A stretch of 54,292 nt of DNA from Propionivibrio dicarboxylicus. Its GTDB lineage: Bacteria > Pseudomonadota > Gammaproteobacteria > Burkholderiales > Rhodocyclaceae. Below the pieces are notes generated by a model. It was not told where the DNA came from and did no database searches. It saw nothing but the letters and a program-made list of their open reading frames with translations. The stretch lies in NCBI GenBank assembly GCA_945902805.1, contig CAMDMZ010000031.1, positions 1 to 54,292 of the forward strand. Direction: 5' to 3'. The position numbers were made by a program, and so were the translations under genes. Shown here piece by piece: positions 1 to 10,395 of this stretch; the stretch's first letter is position 1, and every line of letters begins with the position of its first letter.

Positions 1-543
1 CAGCGCGGCAGCGGCGCGTTGCTGGCTTTGCACGCCGTATTCGTCCTGTCTATCCTTGCCGATCTTGTAGCGCTTGGCCACGAGTTCGGCCGTTTGCAAC
101 ATCGGCCAGTAGATTTCCGGCTTGCTACGGGTGAGATTGGCATTCTGAAACATGTGCATGTTCATTTCCTGCTGCACACAGGAAATGCTTTCAACGCCAC
201 CGGCGACGAAAATGTCACCTTCGCCAGCAATCACGCGCTGCGCTGCCATGGCGATGGTCTGCAGACCGGACGAGCAGAAGCGATTGACGGTGACACCCGG
301 CACGCTGACCGGGCAACCGGCAGCAATGGCGACCTGGCGGCCAATGTTCCATCCGGTGGCGCCTTCCGCCAGGGCGCAGCCCATCAGGACGTCTTCGACC
401 TCGGCGGGGTCGAGCTTGGCGCGGGCCATGGCGTGCTGCACCGAGTGGCCACCCAGCGTGGCACCGTGAGTCATGTTGAAAGCGCCTTTCCAGGACTTGG
501 CCAGTCCGGTACGGGCAGTGGAAACGATTACGGCTTCAGTCAT
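1..543 (-). CDS. acetyl-CoA C-acyltransferase (thiolase), partial
   Basis: The leftward frame starts at the ATG at 543 (MTEAVIVSTARTGLAKSWKG) and runs off the window edge, so only the N-terminal 181 residues are seen. The thiolase nucleophile is visible as Cys90 in VNRFCSSG, followed by the typical GLQTIAMAAQ helix and the GGVESIS loop. Thiolases cleave 3-ketoacyl-CoA with CoA, the last step of beta-oxidation. It lies 37 bp downstream of the FadJ-like gene on the same strand, so the two are probably one operon. The C-terminal catalytic Cys/His lie outside the window. Confidence 0.93.
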   Translation of the reverse strand, partial: MTEAVIVSTARTGLAKSWKGAFNMTHGATLGGHSVQHAMARAKLDPAEVEDVLMGCALAEGATGWNIGRQVAIAAGCPVSVPGVTVNRFCSSGLQTIAMAAQRVIAGEGDIFVAGGVESISCVQQEMNMHMFQNANLTRSKPEIYWPMLQTAELVAKRYKIGKDRQDEYGVQSQQRAAAAL

Positions 544-580
544 TTTGTGTTCTCCGAATTCTTTTGTAGTGGGCGCGCGT

Positions 581-2665
581 TCAAGTCAGCGATTTGCCGT
601 CAGCGGCCAGCCGGGCGATCAGCGGTGCCGGCTCCCAGAAGTTGTCGCCCGAGGCGATCGCAAATTCGCGCATGCGCCGGGCAACGTTGTAAAGACCGAC
701 CTCGTCGGCGTACAACATGGGTCCGCCGCGATGCATGGGGAAGCCATAGCCGGTGAGATACACCATGTCGATATCGGAAGCACGCGCGGCAATACCTTCG
801 TCAAGTAGACGGGCACCTTCATTGACCAGGGCGTAGACGCAGCGCTCGACGATCTCATCGTTGCTGATCTTGCGCGGGGTGATACCTTGCTCGGCACGCC
901 AGGCAACGATCATGGCCTCGACTTCGGGATCGGGTTCGGGCTTGCGCGCACCCGGCGGGTAGGCATACCAGCCCTTACCAGTCTTCTGGCCAAAGCGGCC
1001 GGCTTCGCACAGGCGGTCGGCGAGCTTGGAATAGCTGATGTCCGGGCGCTCGATGTAATGGCGCTTGCGGATATGCCAGCCAATGTCGTTGCCGGCAAGG
1101 TCCGACATGCGGAACGGGCCCATGATCATGCCGAATTTTTCCAGCGCGCGATCGACCTGTGCCGGTGTCGCGCCCTCATCCACCAGAGCAACCGCCATAC
1201 GCACGTAGTGGAGGACCATGCGATTGCCGATGAAGCCATCGCAAACACCTGAAACGACAGCGTTTTTACGGATCTTCTTGGCGATGGCCATAACTGTTGC
1301 GAGAACGTCCTTGGCGGTCGCGCTGCCACGTACCACTTCCAGCAACTTCATGACATTGGCCGGACTGAAGAAGTGCATGCCGACCACATCCTGCGGACGC
1401 TGGGTGAAGTTGGCGATGGTGTTCAGGTCGAGCGTCGACGTGTTCGAGGCGAGAATGGCGCCAGGCTTGGCAACTTCGTCCAGCTTCTTGAAGACGGCTT
1501 CCTTGACACCGATTTCCTCGAATACGGCTTCGATGATCAGATCGCAATCTTTCAGGTCATCGTAGGACATCGTCCCGGCGAGCAAGCCCATGCGCGTGTC
1601 GAACTTTTCCTGCGTCAGCTTGCCTTTCTTTAGGGTGCTTTCGTAATTCTTGCGGATGGTGGCCATACCGCGATCCAGTGCGTCCTGCTTCATTTCAAGC
1701 ATGATCACAGCGACGCCGGCGTTGAGGAAATTCATCGCAATGCCGCCGCCCATGGTGCCGGCACCGATCACGCCGACCTTGGCAATGGTGCGCGTCGGGG
1801 TGTCTTCGGGGACATCGGGGATTTTCGACGCGGCGCGGTCGGCGGCAAACAGGTGGCGCAGGGCGCGGCTTTCGGGCGACCCCATCAGACTGACAAAAAT
1901 CTCGCGTTCGACCTTCATGCCCTCGGCGAAGGGTTTGGTCAGGGCGGCGGCGACCGCATCGACGCATTTGGCCGGAGCAGGGAAGGGGCCGGCAATGCCC
2001 TTGATCATGTTGCGGGCGAACTGGAGGAAGGCTTCGTGGTTCGGGTAGTCGATCTTCATTTCCGAGACACGACGCAGCGGTCGACCTTCGGCGACCACCT
2101 TTTCGGCAAAGGCGATGGCAGCCGGTAACAGATCGCCATCGACATACTCGTCGATCAGCACTGTGCCCTTGAAGGCGACAGCCGGGACCGGATCGCCCTT
2201 GGCCATGAGATTCAATGCGGTTTCAACGCCAAGAATACGCGGGGCGCGCTGGGTACCGCCGGCTCCAGGAATCAAGCCCAGCTTGACTTCGGGCAGGGCG
2301 ATCTTGGCATCGGGCTTGGCCAGGCGAAAGTGGCAACCGAGGGCCAGCTCAAAGCCGCCGCCCATGCAAGCACCAGCGATGGCCGCAATCACCGGCTTCG
2401 TGCTGCGTTCGATAATGTCGATCAAGGTTGGCAGGTTGGGCTCGGCAAAGGCCAGCCGGGAACCGAATTCACGGATATCGGCACCACCAGAAAATGCCCG
2501 GTCATTACCGATGAGGACGACGGCTTTGATCGCCGCATCGCTAGCGGCTCGGTCGATTCCGGCGACGACTCCGCAGCGCAGTTCATAGCTGAGGCCATTG
2601 ACGGGCGGATTGGCAAGAGTAATGACGGCAACGTTGCCGCGAACTTCATAGGATGTGCTGCTCAT
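581..2665 (-). CDS. multifunctional enoyl-CoA hydratase / 3-hydroxyacyl-CoA dehydrogenase (FadJ/FadB-like)
   Basis: This 694-aa protein has an N-terminal enoyl-CoA hydratase/isomerase domain (about 1-190), with the GGADIREF loop and the oxyanion-hole segment [14 protein letters not shown] 3-hydroxyacyl-CoA dehydrogenase follows: the NAD-binding Rossmann motif [17 protein letters not shown] near residue 297, the [15 protein letters not shown] segment, and two C-terminal dimerisation domains. It hydrates enoyl-CoA and oxidises 3-hydroxyacyl-CoA, handing ketoacyl-CoA to the thiolase encoded just downstream. The start is ATG with AAGGAG-like sequence upstream (the plus strand shows 'actcctta'). 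FadB, FadJ and the peroxisomal bifunctional type cannot be separated by eye, so no symbol is given. Confidence 0.93.
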   Translation of the reverse strand: MSSTSYEVRGNVAVITLANPPVNGLSYELRCGVVAGIDRAASDAAIKAVVLIGNDRAFSGGADIREFGSRLAFAEPNLPTLIDIIERSTKPVIAAIAGACMGGGFELALGCHFRLAKPDAKIALPEVKLGLIPGAGGTQRAPRILGVETALNLMAKGDPVPAVAFKGTVLIDEYVDGDLLPAAIAFAEKVVAEGRPLRRVSEMKIDYPNHEAFLQFARNMIKGIAGPFPAPAKCVDAVAAALTKPFAEGMKVEREIFVSLMGSPESRALRHLFAADRAASKIPDVPEDTPTRTIAKVGVIGAGTMGGGIAMNFLNAGVAVIMLEMKQDALDRGMATIRKNYESTLKKGKLTQEKFDTRMGLLAGTMSYDDLKDCDLIIEAVFEEIGVKEAVFKKLDEVAKPGAILASNTSTLDLNTIANFTQRPQDVVGMHFFSPANVMKLLEVVRGSATAKDVLATVMAIAKKIRKNAVVSGVCDGFIGNRMVLHYVRMAVALVDEGATPAQVDRALEKFGMIMGPFRMSDLAGNDIGWHIRKRHYIERPDISYSKLADRLCEAGRFGQKTGKGWYAYPPGARKPEPDPEVEAMIVAWRAEQGITPRKISNDEIVERCVYALVNEGARLLDEGIAARASDIDMVYLTGYGFPMHRGGPMLYADEVGLYNVARRMREFAIASGDNFWEPAPLIARLAADGKSLT

Positions 2666-2832
2666 ACGAACTCCTTATGCGAAAGGATCGGGGGGCGAAA
2701 ACTTCAACGCGTGCGTGGCGCCCCGGTTGGCACCATGCAGCGAAACTCTATTGCGAGAGCGCCCATTTTGGTTCAGATGCGAGGGAATGATTCGAGGATG
2801 GACTCTAAAGGCGAGGCCATTTCCGTATGCCT

Positions 2833-3765
2833 TCAGGACGCGCGTTTGCCCGATGAAACGAGGATTCCCGCGACGATCAGACTGAACGCCAGTCCGTGGT
2901 AGAGACGTGGCCATTCGCCAATAACGGCCGTGGAAAGAATCGCCGCGAATAATGGGGTCATATTGATGAAAATTGCGGCGATTGCCGGCCCCGCCTCAGC
3001 AACAGCCAAGCCCCAGGCGCGATAGGCAATGACCGATGGCCCGACAGCGATGAACACGACGGCCAGGATGAGCCCCCACGACCAGTCGGGGACGGACGAC
3101 GGTTGCAACAGTTCTCCGGTTTCGGCCGCAATCAGTGTCCAGACGATACCAAATAGACATTGGACGAGGAGGAATTCGGCCCAGTTCCAATTGGGACGTC
3201 GATCGCCGCGCATGTGTGCAGGTGGCTTGGCCAGCATCCAGCTGTAGGCGGCCCAACCGATGGTGGCCAGCAGCATCAACAGATCGCCTTCGACAAACTG
3301 AATCCGTAACAGGGACTGGGCGTCGCCACGCGAGAGCACGGTAGCGACACCGATTAGCGAAAACGTTGCCCCGATCAATTGCCGGCGCGACGGATAAACG
3401 CGATAGGCGACGGCGCCCAACATCATCGACCAGACCGGCAAACTGGAAGCGATCAAGGTGACGTTGACCGGTGTGCTGGTGCGCAAGGCAAGATACTGCA
3501 AGGCGTTATAGCTGCCGACGCCCAACAGACCGATGATCGCCAGATACGGCCAGCGCGCGACAATTTGCTTTCGTGCCTCGCGACTGACGAGCGCTCGCCA
3601 GCCCAGGGGCAGCAGAATTGCCGAGGCCAGCAGCCAGCGCACGGTGTTGAGCCACAGCGGACCAATACTATCGATGGCCAAACGACCAACAACGGCATTG
3701 CCCGCCCACATCAAGGGGGCGATGGTGAGGAGGAAGAGTAAGCGTGGCGAGAGCGCGGTAGCCAT
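2833..3765 (-). CDS. EamA/DMT-superfamily transporter
   Basis: The 310-aa protein is almost entirely hydrophobic and shows the duplicated five-helix EamA pattern: a first half starting FLLTIAPLMWAGNAVVGRLA and a second half starting around the WAAYSWMLAK segment. Such inner-membrane proteins export small metabolites or amino acids, but the substrate cannot be read from sequence. It is a single leftward gene 167 bp upstream of the FadJ-like start, so cotranscription is possible but not clear. Confidence 0.88.
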   Translation of the reverse strand: MATALSPRLLFLLTIAPLMWAGNAVVGRLAIDSIGPLWLNTVRWLLASAILLPLGWRALVSREARKQIVARWPYLAIIGLLGVGSYNALQYLALRTSTPVNVTLIASSLPVWSMMLGAVAYRVYPSRRQLIGATFSLIGVATVLSRGDAQSLLRIQFVEGDLLMLLATIGWAAYSWMLAKPPAHMRGDRRPNWNWAEFLLVQCLFGIVWTLIAAETGELLQPSSVPDWSWGLILAVVFIAVGPSVIAYRAWGLAVAEAGPAIAAIFINMTPLFAAILSTAVIGEWPRLYHGLAFSLIVAGILVSSGKRAS

Positions 3766-3854
3766 TGGCCAGGGGTAGGCGTGTGAGCGTGAAAGGCGGG
3801 GGAGCGCGGTAAGCTCAGGATCAGGGCTAGCCGCAAACGCGGTGTAACGCGAAA

Positions 3855-4553
3855 CTAACCGATCACAACCACGTCGTCGCGATTGGCGCCGGCCGGCGGG
3901 TTGCGCGCTGCCAAAACCAGACCATCAAGGCGTGTCGCCAGCGCTTCATATCCGCCGGCACGGGCCAGCTCGGCAGGGCTGCCGCCGGTGCCGGTGAGGC
4001 CAGGGTCGGCACCGTAACGGAGCAACATTTCGACCACTGTGTCGTCCCCGCGTTGTGCCGCGCGCATCAGCGGCGTCTGACCCGCTTCGCCTGTCATGTT
4101 GACATCAAAGTCCATGCTCAAAACGGACCGGATGTACGAAGGATTGGCCCGGTCGATAGCATTGAGCAAGACACGGATGGCTTCGGGATTTCGCTTTTTG
4201 GGGGTTGGCTCAAGACCGGACGGAACCAGTTTGATGGCGTAGTTGAGCAAGGAAATGCTGACCATTGAAACCAGTGTCAGGAGCAGCGGCCCTTGGCTGA
4301 TATTTAGCGCGTCGGCCCACTTTTCGGGGAGGTTGGCGCCGACGGCAAGCAAGGTATAGAGTAGGAAGAAGAAGAATCGGACGTAAAGAAACAAGGCAAG
4401 GACCACGACCAAACCCAGCACAGCCATGATGACGCCACGTTCAAGCCGCAGTGACTCGAGCATCGACAGCGGCAGGTTGGCGACCAACGCCATCAGACCC
4501 ACCAGGCTGAGCAGAATCCATTCCCGAACTCGGCGCTGCTGAACAATATCCAT
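3855..4553 (-). CDS. membrane-anchored ankyrin-repeat protein
   Basis: About 232 aa from the ATG at 4553; a GTG at 4562 is an alternative start. The N-terminal half has three or so hydrophobic helices (WILLSLVGLMALVANLP, VIMAVLGLVVVLALFLYV, LLLTLVSMVSISLLNYAI). The C-terminal half holds ankyrin repeats with the diagnostic GQTPLMRAAQRGDDTVVEMLL and RYGADPGLTGTGGSPAELA segments. The architecture suggests a membrane-tethered cytoplasmic protein-binding module. I do not recognise a named family or partner. Confidence 0.75.
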   Translation of the reverse strand: MDIVQQRRVREWILLSLVGLMALVANLPLSMLESLRLERGVIMAVLGLVVVLALFLYVRFFFFLLYTLLAVGANLPEKWADALNISQGPLLLTLVSMVSISLLNYAIKLVPSGLEPTPKKRNPEAIRVLLNAIDRANPSYIRSVLSMDFDVNMTGEAGQTPLMRAAQRGDDTVVEMLLRYGADPGLTGTGGSPAELARAGGYEALATRLDGLVLAARNPPAGANRDDVVVIG

Positions 4554-4562
4554 CGTGATCAC

Positions 4563-4979
4563 TAGACCTCAAAAATCCTCAAGTACGGAATTTAACGCAT
4601 CTTGAAACCTAGCGCCATGTTCTGTATCACTGATGTCTCTGCTGCTGCGCAACATTGACCTTACTTGCCCTCAGGAAATTCGTTCCAGACCATAGACAGA
4701 TTAAATGCTTATAGTAGAAAAAATTTGCTAACGTTCGAAGATATAGATTTCTGTGGATGCCTTGTATTACCGCATTGTTAAATCCGTGTACCAACAAGCA
4801 AATCACGCGACGACATTCGCGTCATCCGCAACGACAAATCGCTCCGCCGCGAGACCGCGACGGTGAAGGCGATTGGATTTTTGACTTTTGCAAGAGGTTC
4901 GGACTAAGAAGATAGGAAATTAAAAAATCTTGAAACGTACGCGTTGTTCTTTTCATTTTTCAGTTTAATGGGGCTAAAT
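4563..4979. promoter_or_regulatory. intergenic region upstream of ppdK
   Basis: About 417 bp of AT-richer DNA between the divergent ankyrin gene and ppdK, with no convincing ORF, tRNA or riboswitch. It must contain the ppdK promoter. TTGACT near 4879 is a possible -35 without a good -10, and TATAGT near 4711 is a possible -10. A 10-bp motif ATCTTGAAAC occurs twice (near 4599 and 4926). GGGG at 4970-4973 serves as ribosome-binding site for the ATG at 4980. Confidence 0.5.
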
Positions 4980-7706
4980 ATGTCGACTAAATTCGTTTAT
5001 GTTTTCGGACCTTCGAATACCGAAGGGGCAGCTGATATGAAGAATCTGCTGGGTGGCAAAGGTGCCAATCTTGCAGAAATGTGTCGCCTGGGTATCTCGG
5101 TACCTCCGGGCTACACCATCAGCACGGAAGCCTGCACGGTCTATACCGAGCAAGGCGCCGAAAGCATCCAGAAACTGATCGAAGCTGAAGTAAGACAAGG
5201 CATGACCTTCGTTGAGAAGGAAATGGGCAAGAAATTTGGCGATGCCGCCGATCCCTTGCTGGTTTCTGTCCGCTCCGGTTCGCGCGCTTCGATGCCTGGC
5301 ATGATGGATACCATTCTCAATCTGGGCCTCAATGACGAGGCGGTTGAGGGGCTGGCCAAGAAATCCGGCAACGAACGTTTCGCGTGGGACTCCTACCGCC
5401 GTTTCATTCAGATGTATGGCGACGTGGTAATGGGGTTGAAACCCGAGTCCAAAGAAGACCATGATCCCTTTGAAGTGATCATCGATGAAATCAAGGAAGC
5501 CAAGGGCGTCCATCTCGATACCGATCTCAGTGCCGCCGATCTCAAAGACATGGTCAACCAATTCAAGGCGTTGATTCGAGACCGCCTTGGTCGTGACTTC
5601 CCGAATGACCCCTGGGAGCAGCTCTGGGGTTCGGTGATGGCCGTGTTCCAAAGCTGGAACAATGATCGCGCCAAGCTCTATCGCCAGCTGAACGACATTC
5701 CTGACGACTGGGGAACCGCCGTCAACATTCAGTCCATGGTGTTCGGCAACCTAGGCGACAACAGCGGCACCGGCGTGGCGTTTTCGCGCGATGCGGCCTC
5801 TGGCGAAGACCTCTTTAACGGTGAGTTCCTGGTGAATGCCCAAGGCGAAGACGTGGTGGCGGGCATTCGCACACCGCAGCAGGTCACGCTCGAAGGTTCG
5901 CGACGCTGGGCCGAGTTGGCACTGGTAAGTGAAGCCGACCGTGCCAGCAAATACCCGTCCCTCGAAGAGCTGATGCCCGAGATCTACGCGCATCTGCTGA
6001 AGACCGAAACAACGCTGGAAAATCACTACAAGGACATGCAGGACATCGAGTTCACCATCCAGGAAGGCAAGCTCTGGCTATTGCAGACGCGTTCCGGCAA
6101 GCGTGCGGGACCGGCCATGGTGCGTATTGCGATGGAAATGCTGAAGCAGGGGCTGATCGATGAAAAGACCGCGCTGATGCGCGTCACGCCGGATCGCCTG
6201 AATGAACTGCTGCATCCGATATTTGACGGGCAGGCAATCAAGAAAGCCACCTCAATTGCCCAAGGCCTGCCGGCATCGCCCGGCGCCGCCACGGGTCAGA
6301 TCGTCTTTTTCGCTGATGAAGCCGAAGAATGGGTCTCGGATGGCAAAGACGTCATTCTGGTCCGCCAGGAAACCTCGCCGGAAGATCTGCGCGGCATGAC
6401 GGTGGCCAAGGGCATTCTGACGGCACGCGGCGGCATGACGTCGCACGCGGCCGTGGTCGCGCGTGGCATGGGCAAATGCTGCGTTTCTGGTGCCGGTGCC
6501 GTCCGTGTCGATCCTAAGGCGCGCACCATGACGGTGGGTGACAAGGTTTACAACGAAGGCGACTGGATTTCGCTCGACGGAACCACCGGCAAGGTTTACG
6601 AGGGTAAGGTTCCCACCAAGGACGCCGAGCTTTCCGGCGACTTTGGTGACCTGATGAAACTCGCCGACAGTTACAAGCGCCTGGCCATTCGCGCCAACGC
6701 CGACACGCCGGCCGATGCCAAAGCCGCGCGGAATTTTGGTGCCGTGGGCATTGGTCTGTGCCGTACCGAGCACATGTTCTTTGAAGGCGATCGCATCAAG
6801 GCGGTCCGCGAAATGATCCTCGCCCAGGATGAAGCCGGTCGCCGTAAGGCACTAGCCAAACTGTTGCCGATCCAGCGTGGCGACTTCGAAGGGCTGTTCG
6901 TCGAAATGGACGGCTTGCCGGTCACCATCCGCCTACTTGATCCGCCACTGCATGAGTTCCTGCCGCATGACGAGGCCAATCAGCGGATCATGGCCACGGA
7001 AATGGGCGTGACGTATGAAGAGATCAAAATGCGGGTTGACGACCTGCATGAATCGAATCCAATGATGGGACACCGTGGCTGCCGCCTCGGCATCAGCTAT
7101 CCGGAAATCACCGAAATGCAGGCGCGCGCCATCATGGAGGCAGCGCTCAACGTGAAAGCCAAGGGGTGCGACGCCAAGGTCGAAATCATGGTTCCGCTGG
7201 TGGGCACGGTGCGTGAATTCAACGCCCAGGCCAAGGTTATCCGCGACACGGTAGCCACCGTTTTCGCCGAACGTGGTACCGAGATTCCGTATATGGTCGG
7301 GACCATGATCGAAACGCCGCGCGGCGCGCTGGTTGCCGAAAGCATTGGCAAACAGGCCGAGTTCTTCTCGTTTGGCACCAATGACCTGACCCAAATGGCG
7401 CTGGGCTTCTCGCGTGACGACATCAGCAAGTTCCTGCCGATCTACCTCAAGGCCGGCATGTACGAGCGCGATCCGTTCCAATCGATCGACCAGAAGGGTG
7501 TTGGCCAACTGGTCAAGATGGCGGTTGCCAGTGGTCGCAAGTCGCGTCCTACGCTCAAGATCGGCGTTTGCGGCGAACACGGTGGCGATCCGGCTTCGGT
7601 CGAGTTCTTCCATCATGCCGGCCTCGACTATGTCAGCTGCTCGCCGTTCCGTGTGCCAATTGCCCGCCTTGCCGCTGCTCAGGCGAAATTGTCAGAAGGC
7701 AAGTAA
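4980..7706 (+). CDS. ppdK: pyruvate, phosphate dikinase
   Basis: The enzyme interconverts pyruvate + ATP + Pi and PEP + AMP + PPi. The 908-aa protein has the N-terminal ATP-grasp domain (GGKGANLAEM near the start, QTRSGKR closing it). The phosphohistidine swivelling domain follows with catalytic His in GGMTSHAAVVARGMGKCC. The C-terminal PEP/pyruvate TIM barrel carries GCRLGISYPE, MVGTMIETPRGALV, FSFGTNDLTQ and the acid/base Cys in CGEHGGDP. I chose the ATG at 4980 (MSTKFVYVFG) because GGGG lies six to seven bases upstream and homologues start there; an in-frame TTG at 4944 would add twelve atypical residues. It stands alone and likely serves gluconeogenesis from TCA intermediates. Confidence 0.96.
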   Translation: MSTKFVYVFGPSNTEGAADMKNLLGGKGANLAEMCRLGISVPPGYTISTEACTVYTEQGAESIQKLIEAEVRQGMTFVEKEMGKKFGDAADPLLVSVRSGSRASMPGMMDTILNLGLNDEAVEGLAKKSGNERFAWDSYRRFIQMYGDVVMGLKPESKEDHDPFEVIIDEIKEAKGVHLDTDLSAADLKDMVNQFKALIRDRLGRDFPNDPWEQLWGSVMAVFQSWNNDRAKLYRQLNDIPDDWGTAVNIQSMVFGNLGDNSGTGVAFSRDAASGEDLFNGEFLVNAQGEDVVAGIRTPQQVTLEGSRRWAELALVSEADRASKYPSLEELMPEIYAHLLKTETTLENHYKDMQDIEFTIQEGKLWLLQTRSGKRAGPAMVRIAMEMLKQGLIDEKTALMRVTPDRLNELLHPIFDGQAIKKATSIAQGLPASPGAATGQIVFFADEAEEWVSDGKDVILVRQETSPEDLRGMTVAKGILTARGGMTSHAAVVARGMGKCCVSGAGAVRVDPKARTMTVGDKVYNEGDWISLDGTTGKVYEGKVPTKDAELSGDFGDLMKLADSYKRLAIRANADTPADAKAARNFGAVGIGLCRTEHMFFEGDRIKAVREMILAQDEAGRRKALAKLLPIQRGDFEGLFVEMDGLPVTIRLLDPPLHEFLPHDEANQRIMATEMGVTYEEIKMRVDDLHESNPMMGHRGCRLGISYPEITEMQARAIMEAALNVKAKGCDAKVEIMVPLVGTVREFNAQAKVIRDTVATVFAERGTEIPYMVGTMIETPRGALVAESIGKQAEFFSFGTNDLTQMALGFSRDDISKFLPIYLKAGMYERDPFQSIDQKGVGQLVKMAVASGRKSRPTLKIGVCGEHGGDPASVEFFHHAGLDYVSCSPFRVPIARLAAAQAKLSEGK

Positions 7707-7740
7707 AAGCATGTGAAGTGCGCCGGATCATCGGCGCGCC

Positions 7741-8253
<513 letters not shown>

Positions 8254-8256
8254 CCG

Positions 8257-9159
8257 ATGCGAATCACCATCAATTTGCCCCAACAAACGTTGGAACTCCG
8301 CGACGATGATGCGTGTCTCGTACGTCGCTATTCGGTATCAACTGCCAGCAAGGGTCCGGGTGAGCAGAATGGCAGCTATTGCACGCCACGTGGTCACCAC
8401 ATCATCCGCGCAAAAGTCGGTGCTGGCGAGACGGCGAATACCGTCTTTGTCCGCCGTCGCCCCACGGGCGAAATCTGGACGCCGGAACTGGCGGCGCAGT
8501 TTCCGGGCCGGGACTGGATTCTGACGCGCATTCTGTGGCTTTCCGGCAAGCGCGTCGGCGTCAATCGGCTTGGCGCCGTCGATACCATGCGCCGCTACGT
8601 CTATATCCATGGCAGTCCGGATAGCGTTGCCATGGGCAGCCCGGGCTCAATCGGCTGTGTGCGCATGCGCAACAGCGACATCATCGAGTTGTTCGATTTC
8701 GTGCCCGTGCTGACCCGCGTCGATATTGATGATTTTCACGTTGTTTGCGCCAATTGGGCGACGCAGGAAGCGGCGGCCATGCCGCTACGTGAAGCGGTGT
8801 TTGTTGCCGAACAGGGCGTTCCACCCGAGATCGAGCGAGATGAGTTCGATGCCCTGAGCCAGCACGCCGTTGCCTATGACACTGCGGGTAATGTCATTGG
8901 TACTGGACGTTTGTTGCCGGACGGCCATATTGGTCGCCTGGGCGTTGCGGCGGAATGGCGGGGCAGGGGCGTTGGCCGCGCGCTGCTCGATGCCTTGATA
9001 GACGAGGCCCGTTTGCGCGGCTATACCGAATTGATCCTGAACGCTCAAGTTCAGGCGGCGGATTTCTACCGGCCGTTTGGCTTTGTCGATACCGGGCCGC
9101 GTTTCATTGAGGCCGGGATCGTTCACCAGGCCATGTCGCGGTCGTTGCGGCCCTCATGA
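8257..9159 (+). CDS. L,D-transpeptidase / GNAT acetyltransferase fusion
   Basis: Residues 1-155 form a YkuD-type L,D-transpeptidase domain with the catalytic Cys in GSPGSIGCVRMRNSDIIELFD and the conserved YIHGSPDS His. Residues 165-300 form a GNAT N-acetyltransferase domain with the acetyl-CoA loop RLGVAAEWRGRGVGRALLDALI and a typical FYRPFGFVDTG end. No signal peptide is visible, so how the transpeptidase half reaches peptidoglycan is unclear. The segment AKVGAGETA inside the YkuD domain is encoded by a copy of the dispersed 24-bp repeat (8412-8435). The two halves are in one uninterrupted frame. Confidence 0.88.
   Translation: MRITINLPQQTLELRDDDACLVRRYSVSTASKGPGEQNGSYCTPRGHHIIRAKVGAGETANTVFVRRRPTGEIWTPELAAQFPGRDWILTRILWLSGKRVGVNRLGAVDTMRRYVYIHGSPDSVAMGSPGSIGCVRMRNSDIIELFDFVPVLTRVDIDDFHVVCANWATQEAAAMPLREAVFVAEQGVPPEIERDEFDALSQHAVAYDTAGNVIGTGRLLPDGHIGRLGVAAEWRGRGVGRALLDALIDEARLRGYTELILNAQVQAADFYRPFGFVDTGPRFIEAGIVHQAMSRSLRPS
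8412..8435 (+). repeat. dispersed intragenic 24-bp repeat, copy 1
   Basis: Forward copy (AAAAGTCGGTGC then TGGCGAGACGGC), read in frame as KVGAGETA inside the L,D-transpeptidase domain. Confidence 0.85.
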
Positions 9160-9169
9160 GCGATTGAGC
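9151..9169. repeat. 19-bp direct repeat, left copy
   Basis: CCCTCATGAGCGATTGAGC overlaps the stop of the transpeptidase/GNAT gene and recurs exactly at 11798-11816 over the stop of the convergent NRDE gene. The 2.6 kb between the copies looks like an insertion that duplicated this junction. Confidence 0.85.
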
Positions 9170-9645
9170 TACTCCTTCACCGCTCCGCCGAGGCCGCCAG
9201 GCAGTTTGAACTCTCCTTGCGAACTGAATCGGTGGCTGTCGAACCCCGGTCCGGCGATCTTGCCGCGAATCTCGTAGGCGAGATCGCCAAACCGGTCCTT
9301 ACCGGCAAAACTCAAAGCCTGCCGGAGCACAGCCAGCGCTGAGATAGAGACCGGGACGGTGATCACGGTTTCACCATATCGAGGCACCGAGCCGCTGATA
9401 TCGCTGACGCCGCTAGCGAAACTCTTGCCCTGAACGTCCATCTCGACGAACACGCCGTTGAACTCGATCGGGTTGTCTGACGGATTGAGTACCCGCAGTT
9501 TGACAGCCAAGCGTAACTCCATGCCATGGCCGGGCAAGGATTCGATACCGGCGACATCAACCTTCGGCATGTTTTGATTCGGCATCAGGCCAGCGCAACC
9601 GGTCAGCACGAGTGCGAACAGGAAAATCAAGGAGTAGAAACGCAT
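9169..9645 (-). CDS. LEA14-like (WHy-domain) lipoprotein
   Basis: 158 aa from the ATG at 9645 (MRFYSLIFLFALVLTGC). The signal sequence ends in a lipobox LTGC, predicting a periplasm-facing lipoprotein. The mature part has the LEA14/WHy beta-sandwich pattern: LRLAVKLRVLNPSDNPIEFNGVFVEMDVQGKSFASG, then PVSISALAVLRQAL. The family is linked to desiccation and stress, but the molecular role is unknown. A longer in-frame start at 9768 would bury the signal peptide and is unlikely. The gene lies inside the segment flanked by the 19-bp direct repeat. Confidence 0.82.
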   Translation of the reverse strand: MRFYSLIFLFALVLTGCAGLMPNQNMPKVDVAGIESLPGHGMELRLAVKLRVLNPSDNPIEFNGVFVEMDVQGKSFASGVSDISGSVPRYGETVITVPVSISALAVLRQALSFAGKDRFGDLAYEIRGKIAGPGFDSHRFSSQGEFKLPGGLGGAVKE

Positions 9646-9751
9646 GGCGGTGGCCTGAAAATTGACGGGTAATCGGGATATGTTACGCGTAGCGCCATTT
9701 CTAACGCCAGATGCCAGATGAACAATTTGGGTTGCGTGGCCCGCCGCACGG

Positions 9752-10078
9752 CTATTCTTTCTTCGCATACGTCGGCAAGGTAATCCGGTAGCCCATGGTC
9801 AGCAGGCGTGCGGCCAATATGACGGTCACCCGACCCCGGCGACCGTCACGGCGGCAACGCCCAGCGCCTGCAGGCCCACCAGCACCAGCGCGCCTCAGGT
9901 AGCGGAGCCCTAGAGTTCGCCGCTCACGAAGATCAGCGGCACCTGGTTGCAGAGCACATCGAGCAGCCGGCCATCACCACGCCGACGATATCCATCTTCT
10001 GCCGGCCGGCATCCAGCGCAACGGCAAGGTGCTGACGGCGACGGCAGCAAGGCCAATCCATTAGATCAACTGCTCCAT
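9752..10078 (-). pseudogene. remnant of a TRIC/UPF0126 family membrane channel gene
   Basis: Leftward, three frames together give recognisable UPF0126 (trimeric intracellular cation channel, YadS-like) pieces. ATG at 10078 starts MEQLI then a stop, followed by WIGLAAVAVST. In another frame comes AVALDAGRQKMDIVGVVMAG, matching the family's first-repeat RKRMDxFGV block. In a third comes LDVLCNQVPLIFVSGEL followed by stops and GALVLVGLQALGV. The end is RVTVILAARLLTMGYRITLPTYAKKE and a stop at 9752. Stops, frameshifts and a missing middle (about 109 codons against about 200) show it is dead. Confidence 0.7.
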
Positions 10079-10395
10079 AGACATGGCTGCATCGTGCAGC
10101 AAAAGTCGGCTGTGGAGGGACGACGGCAATAGACTGATCATTGCCTGCTGAGGAAGGCATACCCAGCGCCTGATGCGCTCAGTTTGCTGCCGTTTGACTT
10201 CATCTTTGCTGCTTGACGGCACCCGACCCAAACCTGCCTGAAACATGGAGCGGCGGTCGGGCCGGATTCGCCTCGTTGCAACCGTTCAGCCAGCATCCCC
10301 AAATTGGCAACAACCCAAACCGGTTATACCCATTGCCATCCGATACTCAGGTTACGACCCAAGGTTTCAATGCGACCTGCGACGACATGAGGCCG
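10079..10395. other. non-coding stretch, no gene recognised
   Basis: About 317 bp between the TRIC remnant and the XRE regulator. Short frames exist on both strands but none has family features or a ribosome-binding site, and neighbouring decay suggests degraded coding DNA. I see no RNA gene or clear repeat here. Confidence 0.5.
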
